Assembly: GCA_018241225.1 (NCBI GenBank)
Contig: JAFEEG010000026.1
Location: forward strand, 62,001-126,000
Length of the DNA: 64,000 nucleotides
Direction: 5' to 3'
Source: Pseudomonadota bacterium
GTDB taxonomy: Bacteria > Pseudomonadota > Gammaproteobacteria > Burkholderiales > Burkholderiaceae_C
The notes beneath the pieces are model-generated. The model was not told the DNA's origin, did no database searches, and worked only from the letters and a program-made list of their open reading frames with translations. The first letter of the stretch is position 1. Every line of letters begins with the position of its first letter. Made by a program: the position numbers and the translations under genes. This document shows, one piece after another, positions 25,901-32,944 of this stretch.

Positions 25901-26183
25901 GACCCTGGGCCAAAATGAAGGCTGGGTTTCCAATGCCCTGGCTGGCGCTGACACGACACTCAAAAAGGTGGGTCCCGACGCGATCGGCTTCGATGATCGG
26001 ACCAGGGAGTTGGTAGTCTCGGTGGAGGCAGCACTCGGTGGCCGTGACCCCGTGACCGCCGCCCAGATTACCGAGCGTATCGTCGCCGCGCAGGTGACTC
26101 CCGTGGAGGAGGACCCCGTCGCGAGCGATGGCAGGGAGCAGGACGTCGACGAATTCCTGGCCAGTCTGAACCGCGGCGGATGA
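22959..26183 (+). CDS. dotL: DotL/IcmO (IncI TrbC)-like type IV coupling ATPase with long C-terminal tail
   Basis: A 1074-residue inner-membrane ATPase. Two membrane helices near residues 30-70 (FLALNAGGLVFAMFALKPLW, VVAFVFLFATHL) precede the motor domain: Walker A LGSTGSGKSETL (about residues 125-136), Walker B FLVALDELGYYF (about 462-473) and AQARSLGMSMIAAAQDIEKL (motif III region). FSDSDADTQIQMGANLLPKA and the DotL-type insertions are present. Residues from about 700 form a Pro/Ala-rich, low-complexity tail with short conserved-looking islands (SLDVDAFIDGALELVP; DVDEFLASLNRGG at the very end). In DotL the C-terminus recruits adaptors, so this tail may do so. No relaxase gene follows, unlike trbC-nikB of IncI. 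Confidence 0.85.
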   Translation: MALIEQHQEVKLSRNIADVRSWGEKYAEKLSKPHFLALNAGGLVFAMFALKPLWALWVVAFVFLFATHLSYRVLLPLRYPPDGLDEKGKEGDGIMYVGHMRSTNPYDNFREVWMADSDLRTHFLILGSTGSGKSETLKGMFYNALCWGSGFFLADGKADNKMPLDLMAMCRMQGVDDDFLALNFLIGGSSPEKIRASRRRRTNMINTFSDSDADTQIQMGANLLPKAEGEGKSWQEKALNFWRSLVAALCYKRDTQGFEISVGTYIDYMGLPKVEELYAEGYKEYIATGEWSYGFVGIKSYCESGGCPGFMVDRVIAKYNLPPDPNSASRTGLPSDRGSPRGQSAMAGAGKAQQKTEQDQATYDQHGYRIGQLMPALNLLDKTYGHIFRAKYSEIDMVDVALNNRVLVMMIPSLEKSASEAENLGKLAIACLRVMMGRNLGADIEGDRSHVLESKATQANYPFLVALDELGYYFSDGIAVMFAQARSLGMSMIAAAQDIEKLTEGSRAAEAGAMLANAVAKYFMRIDDAQKTHKLISDYVGKARVAVYNQYELNAGGFRRDKAISVETVERVTIDDMQSLKTGQGLINTRGKTFGIAGFYVGDYLEKYKMRGFRLNRFLQVRPVSSEEVQANSIKAEALDDKVSRGLRLIDMLTYKTTPNLRVDDDMLIGRVAMVAQALPANITGAERGAALYVAARKALEDMFENFGTRAGGGSLGGGDRPHTGAGVGNEVQPAAASLSSQAGATTDADESVGLPSSREFASFARPPAAASASPRAFPTAPAAAAPAPAGDQAEQGAATEESSGPFAYLDVAILERRPVAEVAGPALVAPTAAPSVRQVPKPVAPVPAGPAAAAAHAPAPSGSLDVDAFIDGALELVPAAAAAAPQPESAPGLIDPAALFAEIDGDGTPPRAATSPAVPVPIQGNEPRIGACDLVTPDVLSAAVKESIAEFLSAGAPVRERSAQVAAASASEIAKVPGSATLGQNEGWVSNALAGADTTLKKVGPDAIGFDDRTRELVVSVEAALGGRDPVTAAQITERIVAAQVTPVEEDPVASDGREQDVDEFLASLNRGG

Positions 26184-26366
26184 GGAAAAAGTCTTGTGTG
26201 TGTTGTAAACCTTCGGGGAGTTACGCAGCGAAGAGGTGATGGCCGCTTCAGACTGGTGGACTAAACCATTCAGTTGAGCAAGAGAGCCTGCTCCGCCTTT
26301 CTTTCGCGCAGGTGCGCACAAGAACCTTGAGTAAGCTTTCTGCCGGTGGCGGTACGAGCAGGCGAC

Positions 26367-26383
26367 TCAGCGCGAGGCGCTGA
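26367..26383. terminator. Hairpin between convergent genes
   Basis: TCAGCGC and GCGCTGA pair perfectly around GAG, between the coupling ATPase gene and the leftward gene ending at 26418. A second stem (AGCAGG 26400-26405 / CCTGCT 26414-26419) overlaps the stop of that leftward gene. Either could terminate transcription; no T-run is evident. Confidence 0.45.
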
Positions 26384-26417
26384 CCAGATCATTCGAACCA
26401 GCAGGCGCCAGGACCTG

Positions 26418-26858
26418 CTATTCCACGCGCTCTACTGACGACACTGTGCCGTTTGCCTGCCGGATCGCAAGCTTGTTCTCTTGACGCATGAAGTATGCGC
26501 AGCGCTCGTCCAAGGGCGCCTTGTTCCATCGCAGGCAATAGCCGCCCGGGCCGTTGGGACGCCAGCGACCCACATCATTGAATCCGATAGACACCACAGC
26601 GCGGCCTCCCTCTTCAAGCCGCAACCCGTAGTCCTTCCCGTCCGCACCCTTCAGAAATAACGACTTGTTGACGATGCTGGACTGGAATTCCTCCTCGCTG
26701 ATGGGCGGTTCCATTGGTGCGCCAGCGGCCGCAGTTGTGGGCTGTGTTTGCGCATGAACGTGCGGTGCTTGAACCAGGAGTAGGCCAGGCGCCAGCACCA
26801 TCGAGGCAAGGTGCTGTGCAGCCGTTAAAGGACGGCGGGGCTTCGGAAAGCAGGTCAT
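26418..26858 (-). CDS. Exported hypothetical protein
   Basis: A 146-residue protein with a long N-terminal signal (residues 1-43, hydrophobic core LASMVLAPGLLLVQAPHVHA). The mature part is small and has two cysteines (GGYCLRWNK and DERCAYFMRQ), perhaps a disulfide. Segments KGADGKDYGLRLEEGGRAVV and GFNDVGRWRPNGPGGYCLRW look like a compact beta-sandwich. ATG 26858 was chosen for AGGAG seven bases upstream. The family is not recognised. It lies 40 bases after the large lipoprotein gene to its right, in the same direction, so the two may be co-transcribed. Confidence 0.7.
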   Translation of the reverse strand: MTCFPKPRRPLTAAQHLASMVLAPGLLLVQAPHVHAQTQPTTAAAGAPMEPPISEEEFQSSIVNKSLFLKGADGKDYGLRLEEGGRAVVSIGFNDVGRWRPNGPGGYCLRWNKAPLDERCAYFMRQENKLAIRQANGTVSSVERVE

Positions 26859-26898
26859 CGCGGTGCTCCTGATACGCTCTGGAAGGATGCAAGGTTGA

Positions 26899-28944
26899 TC
26901 ATGGGGTGATGGTTGCCACGCCCAGCTGCGTAAACAGCGCATTTGTCGCTTCCACGTTGAGTCTGAAGGCCGTGGAGTGCGATGGCTTGCTTTGGTAGCC
27001 CGCATAGACCTTGCCGCCTCGCTCGACGTAAATCCGTTCATAGTCCAAGAATGCCGCCACTGCAGGTACGCCAGCCAATCGCAGCACGCGGCCATCGCCG
27101 AGCGTTTCGATGCTGTAGCTGCCAGTGCCGGCCAGCGTGCAGCTGCGTGTGGAACTCGTAACCTGACGCTGTTGGCAAATGAAGTACTTGGCCACGCCTT
27201 TGGCGGGATCAAAGGCCACGGTCACCAACGTGTTGCCTGTGAAGAAACTGGTTGGATTGGAAACGACAGGAGCGTTGCCCAGTTGGCCAATGTTTGCGGT
27301 GCTGTTACCCCACCACTCGGATGTGTTCGGTCCGGCGACAGGTGTGGAGCTGGCGCTGCTGGTGAGAAACTGCTGCGGAGAAATGCAAGGCTGCCCCTGG
27401 AGGCGCTCGATCATCATCTCCAGAGAGCTAGCCTCGATAGTCGGCGCGGCTGCCGCCTCTGGTGAGCTGCAGGCGTTGGCTGGATCGCTTCTTACGTCAC
27501 CGCCGCGTGACAGCTCTGCTGAATACAGTCGCACAGTAGAAGTTGGCAAGTAGACCGGCGCCGTCGCCGTACTGGTCGTAGCCTGGGCGTACAGCCGAGC
27601 ACCGGTCGGAAAAGCCGCTCCCTGCAGCGTCGAGGTCGCTCCCCAGTTGCTCGTAGTGTTCGGCAGCGCTTCACGCATGGCCGCTGCCACTTGCAGCATG
27701 TCCTTGCCGGCAATGTTCAGCGACCAGCGTCGGTTGGAAACGCGCTGCCGCCCATTGCAAAAGTCGGTGTCGACGGCTAGGCCTTGCGCATCGCGCGCGC
27801 CCTGCGGCATCATCTCGGTCTCCGGGCAAGTCTGCCAGTTGGCGCCGTTCCAATGGGTGTCGTCACGCCGGGCGTACGTGGGGCCGTCACCCCATTCAAC
27901 CACAGTGCCGTTTGTACTGGCGCGGCGCAGCTGGCGATAACGGGTTCGGCCGTCGGCACCGGGCACGGCGTCCTCTTCGCTGCTCATGAGGACGCGCCAG
28001 TACCAATTGTTCGCATCGGTATAGATCAGGTCAGTCAGGCTGAATCCCGCCTCGCCTACCGTGCCTTGCGCGAACGTGCGCCATGCGGCGGCATGTGTAG
28101 GTAGAGTGGATGCAGCGAGGCCGCTGGCGTCCATTCCCTGTATGGCAAGGGTTTGCAGAGCCGCGCCGCATTCCGAACTGCCAATATTTGCGCAAGTGCC
28201 TTGCAGGCCACCGTCGCGAGCGGCCTGCGCCAAGCTGGGCACATTGCGAACGACGCTATCTAGCGCCGCCTGGTCGATGTCTGCCGCACTGATGGTGCTA
28301 CCCCCGGCATCCGGGCTCCCGATGTGCGAAGCCAGACGCTCGGACTGTTGTTGCAATTGAAGCACCGCCAGTCGGCCACTCAATGCTGCCTCGCGGCCCG
28401 CAGCACTCGTGTCAGCGCTGTAGTCGGCCAGGAGAGCGCCAATTCCGGTGCGCGACTTTAGCGCCGCTTCTGCTTGATTGACAGTGACGCCAGTCTGCTG
28501 GACAACTCTATGGACCAGAGTTGTAAGCGGACTCACAACGCTGGTGCTGCCGGCCGGGCTGCTCAGGGTGAAAGCGCGAGTGACGGACCCATGGTCTGCA
28601 TCAGTAGCGTCTGTGCCGATCCTGGCGACCAGCGGGGCGCTGCCTAGTTCATCTACGCCGATACTCCAGTGGGCAATGCCTGCGGCATCAGTGACGGCGC
28701 TCGGTTCACCGTCGTCAAGCAGGCCGTTATCGTTGCGATCCAGGAACACGATGGCACCCGAAATGGGGCCGTCAATCACCTTGGTCGTCGGGCGGTTGTC
28801 GGCAGCGGGCGTGCCTGCGTCTGGGCTGCCGCCAGGGCCAGCACCTGCGCCACCGCTGTCGCTGCTGCCACCGCCGCAGGCCGCGAGTGCCAATAGCGCT
28901 GCCCCGGCGAGCGCGTTCATCACGGGTCGTTCGAATCGAGCCAT
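26899..28944 (-). CDS. Large lipoprotein of unknown function with EF-hand-like loop
   Basis: A 681-residue protein with a lipobox (LLALAACGGG, lipid Cys near residue 24) and a Gly/Ser linker. Residues 58-85 contain GAIVFLDRNDNGLLDDGEPS, an acidic calcium-loop-like motif followed by an Ig-like segment (VTDAAGIAHWSI), as in other surface proteins that carry CNA/SpaA-type or dockerin-like loops. The rest has no family I can name; it has several cysteines and Trp-rich stretches (ANNWYWRVLMS, RDDTHWNGANWQTC). ATG 28944 has GAGGAG immediately upstream; a later ATG at 28920 is possible. It is divergent from the response regulator at 29224. Confidence 0.75.
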   Translation of the reverse strand: MARFERPVMNALAGAALLALAACGGGSSDSGGAGAGPGGSPDAGTPAADNRPTTKVIDGPISGAIVFLDRNDNGLLDDGEPSAVTDAAGIAHWSIGVDELGSAPLVARIGTDATDADHGSVTRAFTLSSPAGSTSVVSPLTTLVHRVVQQTGVTVNQAEAALKSRTGIGALLADYSADTSAAGREAALSGRLAVLQLQQQSERLASHIGSPDAGGSTISAADIDQAALDSVVRNVPSLAQAARDGGLQGTCANIGSSECGAALQTLAIQGMDASGLAASTLPTHAAAWRTFAQGTVGEAGFSLTDLIYTDANNWYWRVLMSSEEDAVPGADGRTRYRQLRRASTNGTVVEWGDGPTYARRDDTHWNGANWQTCPETEMMPQGARDAQGLAVDTDFCNGRQRVSNRRWSLNIAGKDMLQVAAAMREALPNTTSNWGATSTLQGAAFPTGARLYAQATTSTATAPVYLPTSTVRLYSAELSRGGDVRSDPANACSSPEAAAAPTIEASSLEMMIERLQGQPCISPQQFLTSSASSTPVAGPNTSEWWGNSTANIGQLGNAPVVSNPTSFFTGNTLVTVAFDPAKGVAKYFICQQRQVTSSTRSCTLAGTGSYSIETLGDGRVLRLAGVPAVAAFLDYERIYVERGGKVYAGYQSKPSHSTAFRLNVEATNALFTQLGVATITP

Positions 28945-29223
28945 CTTCTCCTCGCTTGTTGGAAACGAAGTTGTCTTCGTAAGACGTTGATTGGCGGGTC
29001 CGAAGCTATCGACATGCTTCGGCCCTCCCGGTTGCTCTCAAGAGCAAGCAACGTCTCTATTGACGCCCATGTTCCTGTTCGTGTCGTCCCCCATTCGGTT
29101 CATTCTTTTGGGTGATGGTGGCGATGCTGGGATCTCCCATCTATCAGGCAGAATGCAATCGCTCTGTGGAAGACCCCCTGTTGGGCGCTCTCGACCTATC
29201 ATTTGGACGACCATTCAAGCAAC

Positions 29224-29901
29224 ATGAAAGTCCTCCTTGTGGACGATCACGCGCTTTTCCGGGAAGGCGTGACACTTCTTTTGCGCCGGCTCGACGCCGA
29301 GATGGAAGCGATCGCGGCCGGGAGTTGCGAGGATGCTCTTGCGCAAATCAGAGCTTTCGGGCCACCTGACCTCGCCTTGGTCGATCTCGGCCTGCCTGGT
29401 ATCGACGGCATGGATGGGCTACACCTGCTGCGGGAAGAGGCTCCGAACATGTTGCTGGTTGTCATGTCGTCCGACGATGATCAGGGCACCATCCTCGAAG
29501 CCATTCGGCGTGGTGCCGTCGGGTTCATCCCCAAGAGTTCGACGTCGGAAACGATGAACCACGCGTTGCGTGTCGTCTTGGATCGAGGTATCTACTTGCC
29601 GCCTTCGGTTTCGCTCAATTCCGAGCATATCGGTCAGGCGCCGAGTCGCCGGGTTGTGCACACAGGGGTTTCAGGCGTTGCGTCGTTGGCAACCCCTCGC
29701 TCCCTCGGGCTCACTCCTCGTCAAACCGACGTACTCCGGCTCATTCTTCTTGGAAAGTCTGCCAAGCTCATCTCGCGGGAGCTCGACCTTTCGGAAAGCA
29801 CCGTGAAGACTCACACCGGTGCGGTACTGCGCGCCTTGAACGTCACGACGCGTACTCAGGCGGTCATCGCAGCGGCGCGACTCGGCGTGCGAATCGCATG
29901 A
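29224..29901 (+). CDS. NarL/FixJ-family response regulator (REC + LuxR HTH)
   Basis: A 225-residue two-domain regulator. The receiver (residues 1-120) has the acidic pair in LLVDDHALF, phosphoacceptor Asp near residue 54 (LALVDLGLPG) and Lys in GFIPKSS. A linker of about 30 residues leads to a LuxR-type HTH (LTPRQTDVLRLILLGKSAKL, LDLSESTVKTHTGAVLRALN). Its stop is only nine bases from the stop of the hybrid histidine kinase on the other strand, so the pair face each other tail to tail. They probably form one signalling route, with the kinase's own receiver as an extra control layer. The target is unknown; the divergent lipoprotein is a candidate. Confidence 0.9.
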   Translation: MKVLLVDDHALFREGVTLLLRRLDAEMEAIAAGSCEDALAQIRAFGPPDLALVDLGLPGIDGMDGLHLLREEAPNMLLVVMSSDDDQGTILEAIRRGAVGFIPKSSTSETMNHALRVVLDRGIYLPPSVSLNSEHIGQAPSRRVVHTGVSGVASLATPRSLGLTPRQTDVLRLILLGKSAKLISRELDLSESTVKTHTGAVLRALNVTTRTQAVIAAARLGVRIA

Positions 29902-29910
29902 GACTGAAAT

Positions 29911-32316
29911 TCAGGTCGGCGTATCCTGAGCAGCAGCCGCTGAGCCGGACAGCGCCGTCGCAATGGCGGTACGAAGCACGTCCGCCGCGACAGGCTTGAA
30001 CAGAACCGGGACAGACAGGCTCTGCATATGCCTGAGTTCCGGCGCTGCGATGTCTCCGGAGATCAGTAGCGCAGGAATCTGCGCGCCGGCAAGCTCCCTC
30101 AATCTCTGGATGGATTCGACACCATTGACCCCGTGCGGGAGACGGTAGTCGCAAAGCAGCAGGTCGGGCGCGCGCAGGTGAGATTCAAGCGCAGCCGTTG
30201 CCGCGGCAACGGAATCTGCCGCGAGCACATGGCAGCCCCAGGCCACAAGCAGCTCTTCAAGCGCATTGCGAACGTCCAGGTCATCCTCCAGGAGGACCAC
30301 AAAGCTACCCGTCAAGTCATGTCGCTCTTGATCTGCGGCGCCGGGATACTGCAGCATCGGCCGCGCGTTTGTGGCGATTGGCATATCGATCTCGAAACAT
30401 GTTCCCTTTCCGAGCTCGGAGAAAAGTCTCAGCGGATGCCCAAGCAGCTCGGCCGTCCTGCGCACGATGGAAAGACCCAAACCGAGTCCAAGCGTCCGGT
30501 CGCGAGCGATGTTCCCGACCTGGAAGAACTCGAGGAAGATCTGTTCCCGATGTTCCGGCGCAATACCGATCCCTGTGTCATGAACCTGCACGACCACATG
30601 GTTCCCGCGGCGGCGGGCGCCGAGTAACACCTTGCCGCGGGATGTATAGCGCGTTGCGTTTGCCACGAGGTTGCGCAAGATGCTTTCGGCGAGCGCGCGG
30701 TCGGTTCGAACATAGGTGGAGCACCGCCCGATGCGCAGGGACAAACCTTTCGCCTCGGCAAATGGCGCCTCGACTCGCCTGATCGCCTCAAACATTTCGT
30801 CAAGTCGGACCTCGGTCAGTTCGACTTTCACGGCACCTGCGTCAAGGCGCGAGACATCCAGCAAGCCTTTGAGAATGCCGCCCATGCTGTCGACCGAACT
30901 CTGGATCTTGTCGATCAGATGCTGGCTTTCCTGCCCCCTGATCTGCTCGCGAACCAGCCCCACCAGCAAACTGACAGCGTGCAGTGGCTGCCGCAAGTCA
31001 TGACTGGCTGCGGCCAGGAAGCGAGTCTTGGCCGAGTTGGCCGCAGCGAGTTCCGCGGTACGTACCTGAATGCGAGATTCGAGGTGCGTCGACATCGCCT
31101 CCACCTCGCGCAAGGCACGCAGGACCCTTTCGATCAGCCCGAGGCTGAACAAGGCAAAGACAACCGGCATGAAATAGGGGAGCCAGAAGATCTCCCCCAC
31201 ATCAGCGGCTGCGAGTAGCGTCGCAAAGTCATGAAGCGATGCAATCATCATGACGGCAAATCCCGCTGCCATCGCAGCGATGGAGCGCGAAGCGGTCGTC
31301 CAAGCAGACTTGGCCAGAATCCAGACGCCAAATGCCGCCACTCCCAGCGCGAACGCGTAAGAAGCGGCCCGGAACGCAGGGAGCCACTCCTCGCGCAGGA
31401 CAAGCAGGACCAACGCCATGAGGGGGAGTAGAACGGACATCCAGCGCAGCACCAGCCGATACCTGGGCATATGCGCCCCCGTAAGGCTGAGCGCAAACGC
31501 GCCCATCAGCACAGTCGTCCAGACTTGCATCGAGAACAGAAAGAACACGATCGCGGCCACTTCTGCGGATGGCTTCTCCACAAAGTAGAACCAGTTGCGA
31601 AACGAGGCGATGAGAAACAGCAGGCCGAAGATACCGAGGGCTGTTTCCGACCTGCGTCGAAGCCAAATGAGCAGGAGAAGTGCCGAACAGGTCATCGAAA
31701 GGAGATTCAAGGTCTGCGGCAGCACCTTGACCAAAAAATGGTAGTGCTCGAATCTCGAAGAGATGGCCGCATGCGTTCCAAATTGAAGCGCTGGCAGTCC
31801 TGCACGTACCCATGATCCGTGGCGCACTTCAACGTGGAACTCGTTGGCACCGGGGCGCAGCAAGGCCCCTGGAACGCCAACCAGCCTTGGCCACGCGCGG
31901 ATAGCGCGCGAGTCCCGATACGCTTCACCATCGGAGTGGACTAGGTGTCCATTGACGAGTACTCGCAGCGTCGGACTGACGCTGTCGAAGCGCAATGCAT
32001 AGATGGCGTCGACCGGCGAAGGGTTGACTTCGACTGAAAACCTGTACCAGCCCGAATCCGGATTGCCGCCCAACCTTGAGTGCCAACTGTCGGGTAGTGT
32101 CACCGGATGCCAGCCAACGCTAGGGACCATGCCTTCGACGGTTGCGTCGAAGGTTCCAGTGAACTCGGCGCCGCGTATAAAAGTCGTGTTGGCGCTTTCT
32201 GCCGCAATTGGCAAATGGCTGAAGAGCAGAATCGCCAAAGCAATGGCGACTGAACAGATCTTGTTGCCGAACCTTACAGCCATTGGCGGACTCGCTGGCG
32301 CAAGTGTTCTCGGCAT
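29911..32316 (-). CDS. Hybrid histidine kinase with 7TM-DISM-like sensor and C-terminal receiver
   Basis: An 801-residue membrane kinase. After a signal helix (residues about 18-38), residues 45-190 form a periplasmic jelly-roll domain (WHPVTLPDSWHSRL, SGWYRFSVEVNP, LRVLVNGHLVH) of the kind found before 7TMR-DISM units. Seven hydrophobic helices follow to about residue 395. The dimerisation helix has AASHDLRQPLHAVSLL, then the ATPase domain (NLVANATRYTSRGKVLLGAR, DTGIGIAPEHREQIF, GLGLGLSIVRR). A receiver with LLEDDLDVRNAL and phosphoacceptor LLCDYRLP lies at the C-terminus. The sensor type suggests a carbohydrate-like or small periplasmic ligand. It is convergent with the response regulator at 29224. 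Confidence 0.9.
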   Translation of the reverse strand: MPRTLAPASPPMAVRFGNKICSVAIALAILLFSHLPIAAESANTTFIRGAEFTGTFDATVEGMVPSVGWHPVTLPDSWHSRLGGNPDSGWYRFSVEVNPSPVDAIYALRFDSVSPTLRVLVNGHLVHSDGEAYRDSRAIRAWPRLVGVPGALLRPGANEFHVEVRHGSWVRAGLPALQFGTHAAISSRFEHYHFLVKVLPQTLNLLSMTCSALLLLIWLRRRSETALGIFGLLFLIASFRNWFYFVEKPSAEVAAIVFFLFSMQVWTTVLMGAFALSLTGAHMPRYRLVLRWMSVLLPLMALVLLVLREEWLPAFRAASYAFALGVAAFGVWILAKSAWTTASRSIAAMAAGFAVMMIASLHDFATLLAAADVGEIFWLPYFMPVVFALFSLGLIERVLRALREVEAMSTHLESRIQVRTAELAAANSAKTRFLAAASHDLRQPLHAVSLLVGLVREQIRGQESQHLIDKIQSSVDSMGGILKGLLDVSRLDAGAVKVELTEVRLDEMFEAIRRVEAPFAEAKGLSLRIGRCSTYVRTDRALAESILRNLVANATRYTSRGKVLLGARRRGNHVVVQVHDTGIGIAPEHREQIFLEFFQVGNIARDRTLGLGLGLSIVRRTAELLGHPLRLFSELGKGTCFEIDMPIATNARPMLQYPGAADQERHDLTGSFVVLLEDDLDVRNALEELLVAWGCHVLAADSVAAATAALESHLRAPDLLLCDYRLPHGVNGVESIQRLRELAGAQIPALLISGDIAAPELRHMQSLSVPVLFKPVAADVLRTAIATALSGSAAAAQDTPT

Positions 32317-32944
32317 GCATCGTCGCCCGATAGCACGTTCCCTCGCTCATGATTTGAAACTTAGACCGTAAGTCCTAATGACTGGGCTCGCATTAGCAAA
32401 AAGGAGGTTGACGCAAAGCGAGGAACTGTCGTAAGTGGCGCGCGCGGAGCGGATTTCACTCATCGCATGTCCGGGTTCACCTGACCAGTGGCTGTTCCGA
32501 GAAGGGGCATCGGCAGGACCACTTTCGCTGCGAGCCGGGCAAGCGCGGTCGGGCTGCTCGGTGCCCTCCGCCGAACTTGAGCTCGCTTGATGAGCAGTCG
32601 CTCAACCAATGCTTGCAGCGCGGAATTGGCGTCGGCCGGCAATACCACCAGGTCGAAGTCGCAAAGATTGAAATTGGCGTGGTCGCCTGCCTGACGCACT
32701 GGCAGCCGCAACACAGGCTGCGGTTGGACGCTTGTGCTTTGCGTAAACATTCGTGGATCGAACCTCCTGACCCGAGCAATCAACGGGCGCCTTGAGATGC
32801 CAACGCGAGACCGCCATCGAGTCTGCTCGTAGGCGATAGAACTTTCTTAGAACCATGGTTGCCCGCCACGCTGCTGCTCACTGAGCAGCAGCGTCAGCGG
32901 ACGACGGGGCGTCGGTTTCACGGCGCGCTGCCCAGGGGCCACAG
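32317..32944. other. Gene-poor spacer between kinase and tannase-family gene
   Basis: These 628 bases contain open frames on both strands (for example reverse 32460-32783 with DFDLVVLPADANSALQALVE, and forward 32577-32795), but none has a family match I recognise or a convincing ribosome site. The sense of either is undecidable by eye. The first 100 bases should hold the kinase promoter. The rest may be gene remnants. Confidence 0.4.

Noticed and set aside
32460-32795. Small overlapping frames on both strands between the kinase and tannase genes
   Set aside because: No ribosome sites, no family match and opposite strands equally plausible; described only as spacer.
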